Below are positions 1 through 6,194 of a DNA stretch of 6,194 bases, in pieces. A program made the position numbers and the translations under genes. Source of the DNA: Acidobacteriota bacterium (GTDB lineage Bacteria > Acidobacteriota > Thermoanaerobaculia > Multivoradales > JAHEKO01); NCBI GenBank assembly GCA_029863825.1, contig JAOTUP010000136.1:1-6194 (forward strand). The letters run 5' to 3'. The notes under the pieces were generated by a model. That model was given only the letters and a program-made list of their open reading frames with translations. It ran no database searches and was not told the DNA's origin. The first letter of the stretch is position 1. Each line of letters starts with the position of its first letter.

Positions 1-77
1 CCGGTCGCCGTCATGCTCGACGAGTGGACGGCGACGAGGCGTTCAGGCGGGTTGGCGGGACATAGACGAAGTGCTAT

Positions 78-107
78 TAGACGGCGATTCGGTCGGCTCA
101 CTAGAAT
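78..107 (+). promoter_or_regulatory. Candidate sigma70-type promoter of the S8 protease gene
   Basis: TAGACG (78-83, 4 of 6 matches to TTGACA) and TAGAAT (102-107, 5 of 6 matches to TATAAT) are separated by 18 bases. A start just downstream would give a leader of roughly 65-70 bases before the ATG at 182. The 8-mer containing the -10, ACTAGAAT (100-107), recurs upstream of the kinase gene at 3719-3726. Hexamer matches of this quality also occur by chance, so this is a candidate only. Confidence 0.4.
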
Positions 108-170
108 GGCGGAGCGCGGGATGGTATGCGTGAGAGCCGATTCGATGAGCGCCGAGAAACTTGTCATTGA

Positions 171-176
171 AGGAGG
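171..176 (+). promoter_or_regulatory. Ribosome binding site, S8 protease
   Basis: AGGAGG lies 5 bases before the ATG at 182. This decides the start: the frame is open from a TTG at 161, but that TTG has no such site, the Shine-Dalgarno sequence would lie inside the coding region, and only the ATG puts a clean signal peptide (Met-Lys-Lys) at the N-terminus. Confidence 0.85.
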
Positions 177-181
177 AATCA

Positions 182-1513
182 ATGAAGAAACCTGTTGCCT
201 TGTTATCTCTGACTGCGCTCTGTCTTGTACTTTTGGCATCGACTGCCCTCGCTGAAACCTACGTCCTCGAGGCCGGCACCTGGGGTGCGGCACAGACCCG
301 CACGGTCGAGCGGGCGGGCGGCAAGATCGTCTGGAGGCACTCACCGACCGGCATCGGTGTCGTCAGATCCGAGAATCCCCGCTTTCTGGAGAGAGTTCGA
401 GCGAGTGGTCGGTTCAGATTGGTCGAGAAGGACGTGATGGTCGAATGGGTCCAGCCGCCTGTGGTTCAACGGAGTGTGGATCCTGTCGATGATCGTCATT
501 ACCCGAAGCAGTGGAACCTGGAGGCGATCAAGGCGCCCCAGGCCTGGGATGCAGGCTGCACGGGCGCCGGCGCCCGCGTGGCCGTGATCGACGGCGGCAT
601 CAACGACAACCACCTCGATCTCGTTGGTCAAGTGGACGTCGCGTGCTCGACATCGTTCGTCCCGGGCGAGCCATTCAATTCTGATGTTGGCGGTCTCTGG
701 CATGGTTCGCACGTCGCCGGTATCGTCGCCGCCGCCGACAATGACTTCGGGGTCGTCGGTGTCGCGCCGGATGCCACTCTCATGGCGGTGAAAGTCCTCC
801 ACGACGGGACTGGTCCCTTTAGCTCGATCATTGGCGGCATCCTGTTCGCCTCCGATCCGGCGGCTTTCGGCACCGGGTGCACCCAGAGGGCCGACATCAT
901 CAACATGAGTCTGGCGGTCATCTTTTTTCAGCGCCAGGCCCCAGGATTTCATTCCCTGGTTGCCAAAGCAGTGAACTTTGCGGCGTCCAGCGGCGTGTTG
1001 GTGATCTCGGCGGCGTCGAATGAAGGCCTCGATCTCGGCCAGCTCTTTGACATGATTGTGATTCCGGCACAATCGGGGAGCGGCTTGGCGGTGTCGGCGA
1101 CCGGTCCGATCGGCTGGCAGGCCGCCGGCAACACAGATTTCACCAGGATCGCTTCTTACAGCAACTATGGTGAAGACCTGGTCGACATTGCCGGTCCGGG
1201 TGGAGATTTCGTCTATCCGGGCGACGAATCCTGCACCTTCGACGGCACGACGTTTCCGTGCTGGGTCTTCGACTTGATACCGGCGCCGTGCGGCGGATCT
1301 GGCGGTAACTTCACGTGTTGGACAGCCGGCACCAGCATGGCGTCGCCAGCCGTTGCCGGCGTGGCGGCACTGATCAAGGGCAGGTATCCGAGCATCTCGC
1401 TGGGCAGACTCAAAACGCGACTTCTGCGGGCGACCGACGACGAGGGCAAGCGCGGTCACGACGAGTTCTACGGGAGCGGTTTCGTCAACGCCTACAAGGC
1501 GTGCACGCAGTAA
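182..1513 (+). CDS. Secreted subtilisin-like serine protease (S8 family) with I9-like propeptide
   Basis: A 443-residue preproenzyme of the subtilase family, expected to cleave proteins outside the cytoplasm. Residues 1-24 form a Sec signal peptide (MKK, hydrophobic core, cleavage after Ala-Leu-Ala). Residues about 26-90 resemble an inhibitor-I9 propeptide, which in this family acts as a folding chaperone and is removed on activation. The catalytic domain runs from about 128 to 438. Its triad is Asp137 (VAVIDGGI), His174 (HGSHVAG) and Ser385 (GTSMASP), with Asn280 (SAASNEG) as the oxyanion residue, so it looks active. The motifs vary slightly from the usual D-T/S-G and HGTHVAG. The mature part has eight cysteines (126, 155, 233, 351, 360, 370, 379, 441), four of them in an insert just before the Ser motif, which suggests disulfides and an extracytoplasmic location. 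No sorting signal or C-terminal domain follows, so release to the periplasm or medium is likely. A terminator directly downstream indicates a single-gene transcript. The substrate is unknown. Confidence 0.95.
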   Translation: MKKPVALLSLTALCLVLLASTALAETYVLEAGTWGAAQTRTVERAGGKIVWRHSPTGIGVVRSENPRFLERVRASGRFRLVEKDVMVEWVQPPVVQRSVDPVDDRHYPKQWNLEAIKAPQAWDAGCTGAGARVAVIDGGINDNHLDLVGQVDVACSTSFVPGEPFNSDVGGLWHGSHVAGIVAAADNDFGVVGVAPDATLMAVKVLHDGTGPFSSIIGGILFASDPAAFGTGCTQRADIINMSLAVIFFQRQAPGFHSLVAKAVNFAASSGVLVISAASNEGLDLGQLFDMIVIPAQSGSGLAVSATGPIGWQAAGNTDFTRIASYSNYGEDLVDIAGPGGDFVYPGDESCTFDGTTFPCWVFDLIPAPCGGSGGNFTCWTAGTSMASPAVAGVAALIKGRYPSISLGRLKTRLLRATDDEGKRGHDEFYGSGFVNAYKACTQ

Positions 1514-1539
1514 CCGTCGAAGGGAGCCGAGGGAAAGAA

Positions 1540-1574
1540 AACGGGGGAGGCTCTGCCTCTCCCGTTCTGTTTTT
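1540..1574 (+). terminator. Rho-independent terminator after the S8 protease gene
   Basis: The arms 1540-1551 and 1555-1566 form a 12-bp stem with one G-U pair and a 3-base TCT loop. A T-rich stretch follows, with five consecutive T at 1570-1574, starting 4 bases after the stem. It begins 26 bases after the stop codon. The 5' side is A-rich (AAAGAAAA, 1534-1541), so the same hairpin could also terminate minus-strand transcription, although no minus-strand gene is supported here. Confidence 0.85.
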
Positions 1575-1771
1575 GTTCTCCTCTCGAGCCTTGCAGGTCA
1601 GAGCACCGCTCGCACGACGTCATGCTGCCGGGGCGAGTCTTCCGTTCCCTGGCAGTCAGGGACCGTCGCCGCATTGTCAGCCCGAGGTGACTGTGGGCTT
1701 TCGCTGTTCCGCTGGCGTTTCGCCGCGTGCCGGCGGATGCATTAAGCTCTGAATTACGCATGTCTCGGTGG
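1575..1771. other. Intergenic region and presumed leader of the protease/hydrolase gene
   Basis: About 200 bases between the terminator and the next ribosome binding site. No frame gives a recognisable protein. I found no convincing promoter: a TTGTCA at 1674-1679 resembles a -35 box but has no matching -10 at 16-18 bases. Only short, weak inverted repeats were seen. A promoter must presumably lie here if the upstream terminator works, but its position is not evident. Confidence 0.5.
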
Positions 1772-1780
1772 AGGAGGTGA
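1772..1780 (+). promoter_or_regulatory. Perfect Shine-Dalgarno, protease/hydrolase gene
   Basis: AGGAGGTGA is fully complementary to the canonical 16S rRNA 3' end, and its GGAGG core lies 5 bases before the ATG at 1783. It decides the start over the in-frame GTG at 1768, which would place the site inside the coding sequence. It suggests efficient translation initiation. Confidence 0.85.
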
Positions 1781-1782
1781 CG

Positions 1783-3678
1783 ATGCCGAACACGGTCAGA
1801 GCTCTCGGTAACCAACAGCTGGACGTCCATCGCGACTCCGCCGATTTTCGCGATCTCATCTATCGTCCGGCGCTCATTGCGTTGCAGCGGGAGATCATTC
1901 CGATCGTTGGATATGTGCGCGTGAGGGACCAGGAGAAGGGGGGGGCCTGCACCGGCTTTGGGCTGGCGGCAGTCATCGACTATCTCAACCACTCGCGGTA
2001 CAGCCGCGACATCGTCGATCACTTCGAAAAGGTCAGTTCGCGGATGCTCTACGAGATGGCCAAGCACCATGATCGGTGGCCAGGTGAGGCCTACGACGGA
2101 TCGAGCGCTCGTGGTGCGATGAAGGGCTGGCACAAGCACGGTGTGTGCGGCGAGGACGATTGGCCGTACAGTGTCGCGAGCGCGGGCTCGCTGACAGCGC
2201 TTCGCCAAGAACGGGCGCTGGTGAATCCGCTGGGTGCCTACTACCGGATTCTCCCCAACCGCACGGATGTGCAATCGGCATTGAACGAAGTCGGGGCCAT
2301 ATTCGCCACTGCGTACGTTCATTCAGGGTGGAGAAGGCCGCAGGCGGGGCGGATCCGTTTCGCCGCGGCCGGTACTCCCGAGAGGCTCGGCGGGCATGCC
2401 TTCGCCGTCCTGGGCTACACCGAGCAAGGTTTCATCATTCAGAATTCCTGGGGCGAATCCTGGTCTTCGCTCGAGCTGGGAGGTTCGATCTACCGTGGCC
2501 TCGCCGTCTGGAGCTACGCTGACTTCGACGCTAACCTCATGGACGCCTGGGTGGCGAGGATGGCCCGCCCGGTCGAATCGGTGAGGGTTCTCTCTCGTGG
2601 CGGTGATATCGCGCAAACCGAGGCCGGCCCGGAACGAGTCGAGTCCGGTCCGCCCGCAGTCGAGATTCGCGACCATTACCTCCACATCGATGACGGCCGC
2701 TTCGACCCGGAAGGCAACTACCCGTCGGATGATCTCCAGGCCCGCGAGCTGGTAAAAAAGGCCGTCACGAGCGACCACCTCCTGCTCTATGCTCACGGCG
2801 GTCTCAACACCGTCAAAGGCTCGGCTCATCGCGTGGGAAAGCTGACGCCCGTCTTTGAGGCGAACGGCGTTCACGACCTTCACTTCATCTGGGAGACGGA
2901 CCTGTTGGGCGAGCTGCGGGATGTTCTGCTGGGCAAACAGGACTTCGTCAAGGACCGCGTTGGGGGTTTGAGCAGCTGGTGGGACCGTCTGCTGGAGAAA
3001 TCCACCTGGCCGCTGGGCCGACCGCTGTGGCGAGAGATGATCTCCGACGCCGATATCGCTTTTCGGGCACGGTTTAATGAGGGTGATCGGCCGGCGGGAA
3101 GTCGCACGCTCGATCTCATAAAGCGGGAGCTGACGGGCGCCGGTCGGCCGAGGATTCACCTGGTTGGCCACAGTGCGGGCGCCATATGGCTTGCCCGCCT
3201 GCTGAGTCGCTGGCACGATCTTCGGGGACCGAGGATCGACACGCTCGTTCTCTTCGCGCCCGCCTGCACCCACTACATTTTTCTGTCCCACATTCTGCCG
3301 CGGCTCAAAGACCACACCATCGAGCGGCTGAGACTTTTCGTCCTGAGTGACGACAAAGAGAAGAAGGATACGGTCGAGAAGATCTATCGGAAATCGCTCC
3401 TCTATCTGGTTTCGAATTCGTATCAGAAGACCCGACAGGAACTGAACGGTTCCGGCATTCCACTGCTTGGAATGGCGACCTATTTGCCCCGTCTCTCGTC
3501 GGTGCTCAGTCCGCTGAGGAACCGGGTTGCAATCTATGAGAGTGGTAGCGATGCCGAAACGGCAAGCGACAGTCACGGCGGTTTCGACAACGATGTCGCC
3601 ACCATGAACACGATGCTCAGTCAGATCCTCCGCGGCGCGCCGCACAGAGAGTTCGTCAAGGACGACCTCGAGTTCTAA
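1783..3678 (+). CDS. Papain-like (C1A) cysteine protease fused to an alpha/beta-hydrolase domain
   Basis: A 631-residue two-domain protein. The N-terminal part (about 20-265) is a papain-family peptidase domain. It shows Gln50 (oxyanion) and nucleophile Cys56 in DQEKGGACTGF, His205 in GGHAFAVLGY, and Asn221 in IIQNSWGESW. The usual Gly after the Gln is Glu here. A linker (about 265-330) leads to an alpha/beta-hydrolase-like domain with an oxyanion-type HGG (338-340), a nucleophile elbow GHSAG (Ser464), a likely acid Asp523 or Asp524 after the strand RLRLFVLS, and a likely His598 in SHGGFDND. Both active sites therefore look complete. There is no signal peptide, membrane segment or I29-type propeptide, so the enzyme is probably cytoplasmic and not made as a classical zymogen. 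The fold calls are from motifs; the C-terminal substrate (ester, lipid, peptide or other) cannot be told. It is followed after 98 bases by a kinase gene on the same strand, but a functional link is unproven. The protease call is firm and the hydrolase call fairly firm. Confidence 0.88.
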   Translation: MPNTVRALGNQQLDVHRDSADFRDLIYRPALIALQREIIPIVGYVRVRDQEKGGACTGFGLAAVIDYLNHSRYSRDIVDHFEKVSSRMLYEMAKHHDRWPGEAYDGSSARGAMKGWHKHGVCGEDDWPYSVASAGSLTALRQERALVNPLGAYYRILPNRTDVQSALNEVGAIFATAYVHSGWRRPQAGRIRFAAAGTPERLGGHAFAVLGYTEQGFIIQNSWGESWSSLELGGSIYRGLAVWSYADFDANLMDAWVARMARPVESVRVLSRGGDIAQTEAGPERVESGPPAVEIRDHYLHIDDGRFDPEGNYPSDDLQARELVKKAVTSDHLLLYAHGGLNTVKGSAHRVGKLTPVFEANGVHDLHFIWETDLLGELRDVLLGKQDFVKDRVGGLSSWWDRLLEKSTWPLGRPLWREMISDADIAFRARFNEGDRPAGSRTLDLIKRELTGAGRPRIHLVGHSAGAIWLARLLSRWHDLRGPRIDTLVLFAPACTHYIFLSHILPRLKDHTIERLRLFVLSDDKEKKDTVEKIYRKSLLYLVSNSYQKTRQELNGSGIPLLGMATYLPRLSSVLSPLRNRVAIYESGSDAETASDSHGGFDNDVATMNTMLSQILRGAPHREFVKDDLEF

Positions 3679-3703
3679 CACTGCCTGAATCGGCGAGAGG
3701 CGC

Positions 3704-3726
3704 TTGGGGACAGGGTGGACTAGAAT
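3704..3726 (+). promoter_or_regulatory. Possible promoter of the kinase gene (-10-like TAGAAT)
   Basis: TAGAAT (3721-3726), within ACTAGAAT (3719-3726), is identical to the -10 candidate in front of the S8 protease gene. The only -35-like hexamer, TTGGGG (3704-3709), sits just 11 bases away, too close for a normal sigma70 promoter, and nothing better is present at 16-18 bases. It could be an independent kinase promoter with a weak -35, or chance, with the kinase read through from the upstream gene. Confidence 0.25.
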
Positions 3727-3733
3727 CCCCGGG

Positions 3734-3755
3734 GCTCTCGTTCGATGACGAGAGC
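3734..3755 (+). other. Perfect hairpin in the kinase gene leader
   Basis: GCTCTCGT (3734-3741) pairs perfectly with ACGAGAGC (3748-3755) across a 6-base loop. No T-run follows, so it is not a standard intrinsic terminator. It ends 21 bases before the kinase start codon and lies just downstream of the -10-like TAGAAT, so it could sit at the 5' end of the kinase mRNA (stability or translation control). Alternatively it could be the 3' end structure of the preceding gene's transcript. Confidence 0.45.
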
Positions 3756-3776
3756 GGAACCGCAGGTTGAAACGCC

Positions 3777-6194
3777 ATGGTCGGCCGGAAACTCAAGCAC
3801 TACAAGATCCTCGAGCAGATTGGAAAAGGGGGAATGGGGGAGGTCTATCTCGCCGAGGACCTCACTCTCGAGCGGAAGGTGGCGCTCAAAGTGCTGCCAC
3901 CGGAGTTTGCCGCCGACGATGACCGGCTCAGTCGCTTCGTCAAGGAAGCCAAGACGCTGGCTGCGATGAACCACCCGGGGATCGTCACGATCTTCTCGGT
4001 CGAGGAGGAGGAGGGTATCCACTTCCTGACGATGGAACTGATAGAAGGGGAGACGCTCGCAAATCTGATTCCGCAAGGCGGTCTCTCTCGCGAGAGGTTT
4101 CTCGAGCTTTCAGTCCCGATTGCCGAAGCGGTGGCCGCAGCCCACGCCAGGGGTATTACCCACCGCGATCTGAAGCCGGCAAACGTGATGGTCACTGAAG
4201 ATGGTCGGGTCAAGGTACTGGATTTCGGCCTCGCCAGCGCGATGCAGTCGGAAGGCGATGAAGAGAACGATCTGGCGACCGCGACGATGACCGGTATTCA
4301 GGGCCAAGTCGTCGGCACCGTGGCATACATGTCGCCCGAGCAAGCAGAAGGAAAACAGGTCGATTCGCGCTCCGACGTCTTCTCGCTGGGGATCCTGCTA
4401 TTCGAGATGGCAGCTGGAAAACGGCCTTTCGAGGGAGACACGACTCTCTCGCTCCTGTCGTCCATTCTGCGCTCGGACCCTCCGGTGGTGACCGACCTCA
4501 AGCCCGAGCTTCCCCGGCAGCTCGGCCGAATCCTCTCTCGCTGCCTGAAGAAAGACCCCAACCGTCGATTCCAGTCGGCTCTCGGATTGAGATCCGAGCT
4601 GGAAGCTCTGCAGAGTGAGTCGACCACGCCTGTCGAGATCAGGAAACCGCGCCCCGGTTGGCAGCCACTGGCGGCGGCAGCCGGCATCCTGATCGTGCTC
4701 CTGAGCGGCGTGTATTGGTTGTCACAACGCTCGGAGTGGACGAACCTTTCATCCTCTGGCGAGCCCGGGGCAGAGCAAGGCGCGCGCCGGGCGATGATTG
4801 CGGTGCTGCCGTTCGAGAATCTCGGACCGCCCGAGGACGAGTACTTCGCGGATGGAATCACTGAGGAGATCACGAGTCGTCTGGCCATGACTCGGGGTCT
4901 CGGAGTGATCTCTCGCGATAGCGCCGTGCTGTACGCGAAGACGGAGCAATCGACTGCCGAGATCGGCCAGGAGCTGGGTGTCGACTACCTGCTCCGAGGC
5001 AGCGTGCGCTGGTCATCTGCTGCGGGCGGGCCGAGCCGGGTGCGGATCACGCCGCGTTTAATCAGCGTCGAGGACGACACTCATCTCTGGGCAGGAACGT
5101 TCGATCGCCTGTTTGACGATATTTTCGCCATTCAGTCCGAGATCGCCGCGCGAGTCGTAGAACAGCTGGATCTCACGGTCCTCGGCGCCGATGCAGAAGG
5201 CGACCAGGGGAAGCCGACCGAAAACCTGGATGCCTACCAGGCCTACCTCAGGGCTCTGAGCGTCCGGACGCCCGCCGGTACGGTCGGTAGATGCGACGGC
5301 TATCTGAAGCGAATTCCTCATCTCGAGCGAGCAGTAGAGCTGGATCCGATGTTCGCCAATGCCTGGGCCGAGCTCGCTCTCGCCCGGTCGAGCTTTGCCA
5401 CGCACTGCGGCGATCATTCGGACGAGCGCATCGCGGCGGTGCGGCAGGCGCTCGACCGTGCGGTGGAGCTGGCTCCGAACTCGTGGCCCGTGTTGTCGGC
5501 GCAAGCCCGCTTCGCCATGCAGATCGAACGCGACTATGATCGCGCCTTCGAGCTGCTCGACGTCGCCGACCGCAATCAGGTCGGCGACGCCTCCTTGGCG
5601 CAGACCAAGGCCACCGTACTGCGTCGCCAGGGACGATGGCCCGAGGCCATCCGGGAGTTCAAGAGGTCCTTCGAGCTCGATCCGCGGAACTCTCAAACGG
5701 CGATGCAGATCGCCTCGGCCCACATGTACGTGCGGAGCTACTCGCAGGCGATCGAGTACTTCGATCGCGCGATCGGCTTGTCGCCGAACGACTCCGTTTC
5801 ATTCTCACGCAAGGCCTGGACCTGGTGGCTCTGGAGAGGCGACCTTCAGGAAGCGGAGGCGACTTTGGCGGTATTCCCGGGGTCCGCGAACGACTTGACC
5901 GAATGGGCCTGGTTCTGGCAGCTGGTCTACGACGGGAAGCATCGAGAGGCGCTCTCTCGACTCGCAAAGTACTCGGCGGACTGGATCAATATCGAAGTGG
6001 AATATCAGCCGAAAGCCCTGCTGGCGGCTCAGGCCTTGGCCTTCGCCGGCGATCCGGGGCGAGCGCGAGAATTGTTCTCGGAAGCGAGAAGGATGATCGA
6101 TGCGGAGTTGCGGAACTCGCCGGATAACGCAAAGCTCCACCGAGCGCTGGCGATTGCGTGTGCCGGCCTGGGGCGCAAGGACGAAGCACTCCGA
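3777..6194 (+). CDS. Membrane Ser/Thr protein kinase with TolB/FlgO-like domain and TPR repeats (3' end beyond window)
   Basis: 806 residues are visible, open to the right edge with no stop. The kinase domain (about 8-275) has the glycine loop GKGGMGEVY (16-24), Lys38 in VALK, Glu57 of helix C, HRDLKPAN with Asp131 and Asn136, DFG with Asp149, SPE (186-188) and Asp200. It is therefore an active-looking PknB-type RD kinase. Thr168, Thr170 and Thr172 in the activation loop are candidate autophosphorylation sites. One membrane helix (about 296-316) follows the basic RKPRPG stretch, placing the kinase in the cytoplasm. The outer part begins with a TolB/FlgO-like domain (about 338-465; IAVLPFENLG, FADGITEEI, LGVDYLLRGSVRW), also known from cyclase-TPR proteins, followed by TPR-like helices from about 485 to the edge (for example ERAVELDP and KRSFELDPRN). 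The start is fixed by an in-frame TGA at 3768-3770; the ribosome site is weak (CAGG, 3763-3766). The outer region probably binds a protein or ligand and signals to the kinase; its target is unknown. Confidence 0.95.
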   Translation, partial: MVGRKLKHYKILEQIGKGGMGEVYLAEDLTLERKVALKVLPPEFAADDDRLSRFVKEAKTLAAMNHPGIVTIFSVEEEEGIHFLTMELIEGETLANLIPQGGLSRERFLELSVPIAEAVAAAHARGITHRDLKPANVMVTEDGRVKVLDFGLASAMQSEGDEENDLATATMTGIQGQVVGTVAYMSPEQAEGKQVDSRSDVFSLGILLFEMAAGKRPFEGDTTLSLLSSILRSDPPVVTDLKPELPRQLGRILSRCLKKDPNRRFQSALGLRSELEALQSESTTPVEIRKPRPGWQPLAAAAGILIVLLSGVYWLSQRSEWTNLSSSGEPGAEQGARRAMIAVLPFENLGPPEDEYFADGITEEITSRLAMTRGLGVISRDSAVLYAKTEQSTAEIGQELGVDYLLRGSVRWSSAAGGPSRVRITPRLISVEDDTHLWAGTFDRLFDDIFAIQSEIAARVVEQLDLTVLGADAEGDQGKPTENLDAYQAYLRALSVRTPAGTVGRCDGYLKRIPHLERAVELDPMFANAWAELALARSSFATHCGDHSDERIAAVRQALDRAVELAPNSWPVLSAQARFAMQIERDYDRAFELLDVADRNQVGDASLAQTKATVLRRQGRWPEAIREFKRSFELDPRNSQTAMQIASAHMYVRSYSQAIEYFDRAIGLSPNDSVSFSRKAWTWWLWRGDLQEAEATLAVFPGSANDLTEWAWFWQLVYDGKHREALSRLAKYSADWINIEVEYQPKALLAAQALAFAGDPGRARELFSEARRMIDAELRNSPDNAKLHRALAIACAGLGRKDEALR

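Larger units (their letters stand above)
1..181. other. Upstream region, no supported gene
   Basis: No gene can be supported here. A + strand frame is open from the left edge to about 255, but it runs into the S8 protease gene in a different frame and its Arg-rich translation shows no domain. Another frame ends with a TAG at 63-65 after about 20 codons from the left edge; it could be the tail of an upstream gene, but this cannot be decided from so few codons. The stretch after about 75 looks like promoter and 5' leader for the protease gene. Confidence 0.5.

Noticed and set aside
13..255. 80-codon + strand open frame at the left edge
   Set aside because: It overlaps the promoter candidate, the ribosome site and the signal-peptide region of the S8 gene in another frame; it is Arg-rich and has no ribosome site of its own.
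341..1459. Long minus-strand open frame of about 372 codons opposite the S8 protease gene
   Set aside because: It lies entirely opposite a gene with signal peptide and full catalytic motifs; its His/Arg-rich translation shows no domain. It is a high-GC shadow.
1315..1752. 145-codon + strand frame across the end of the S8 gene and the intergenic region
   Set aside because: It begins inside the S8 catalytic Ser region in a different frame and runs through the intrinsic terminator; no domain is seen.
1760..1780. Six-codon upstream frame (Met-Ser-Arg-Trp-Arg-Arg-stop) ending in the ribosome site of the second gene
   Set aside because: Its sense codons are largely the Shine-Dalgarno sequence itself; the TGA is part of AGGAGGTGA. 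Probably a by-product of that motif, with no ribosome site of its own.
1492..2322. Minus-strand open frame of about 276 codons spanning the intergenic region and the start of the second gene
   Set aside because: It covers the + strand terminator hairpin and the papain-like Cys motif region, and has no recognisable domain.
2323..3681. Long minus-strand open frame of about 452 codons opposite the protease/hydrolase gene
   Set aside because: The + strand protein there has two sets of catalytic motifs and a perfect ribosome site; the minus-strand translation has no recognisable domain.
4085..4096. Perfect 12-base palindrome CTCTCGCGAGAG
   Set aside because: It lies inside the kinase coding region (Leu-Ser-Arg-Glu) and uses common codons of this genome; a chance palindrome is the simpler explanation.
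5058..5723. 221-codon minus-strand open frame opposite the TPR region
   Set aside because: It is opposite the TolB-like and TPR part of the kinase, which is in frame to the right edge; the minus-strand product has no recognisable domain.

Overview
This is a high-GC bacterial window with three genes, all on the + strand: a secreted subtilisin-like protease (182-1513), a papain-like cysteine protease fused to an alpha/beta-hydrolase (1783-3678), and a membrane Ser/Thr protein kinase with a TolB/FlgO-like domain and TPR repeats (3777 to the right edge, incomplete). The kinase-TM-TolB-like-TPR architecture is typical of Acidobacteriota and related soil or sediment phyla. My best guess for the source is an acidobacterium or a similar deep-branching, kinase-rich bacterium. 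That is an inference from protein style only, because no rRNA or marker gene is present.

Layout: 1-181 is an upstream region with a plausible sigma70-type promoter (78-107) and a strong Shine-Dalgarno sequence. The S8 protease gene follows and is closed by a convincing intrinsic terminator (1540-1574), so it is probably a single-gene transcript. About 200 bases without recognisable content precede the second gene, which starts behind a perfect AGGAGGTGA ribosome-binding site. A 98-base gap separates it from the kinase gene. That gap holds a -10-like ACTAGAAT, also present in the promoter region of the first gene, and a perfect 8-bp hairpin in the presumed kinase leader.

How the genes might work together: the S8 enzyme has a signal peptide, an I9-like propeptide and eight mature cysteines, so it acts outside the cytoplasm. 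The cysteine protease/hydrolase has no signal peptide or membrane segment and should be intracellular. The kinase spans the membrane. Nothing in the sequence proves a functional link. The most unusual object is the two-enzyme fusion at 1783-3678, which appears to keep complete catalytic residue sets for both a papain-type and a serine-hydrolase active site. No RNA genes, CRISPR arrays, insertion sequences or long repeats were seen. The long minus-strand open frames lie opposite well-supported genes and are compositional shadows.
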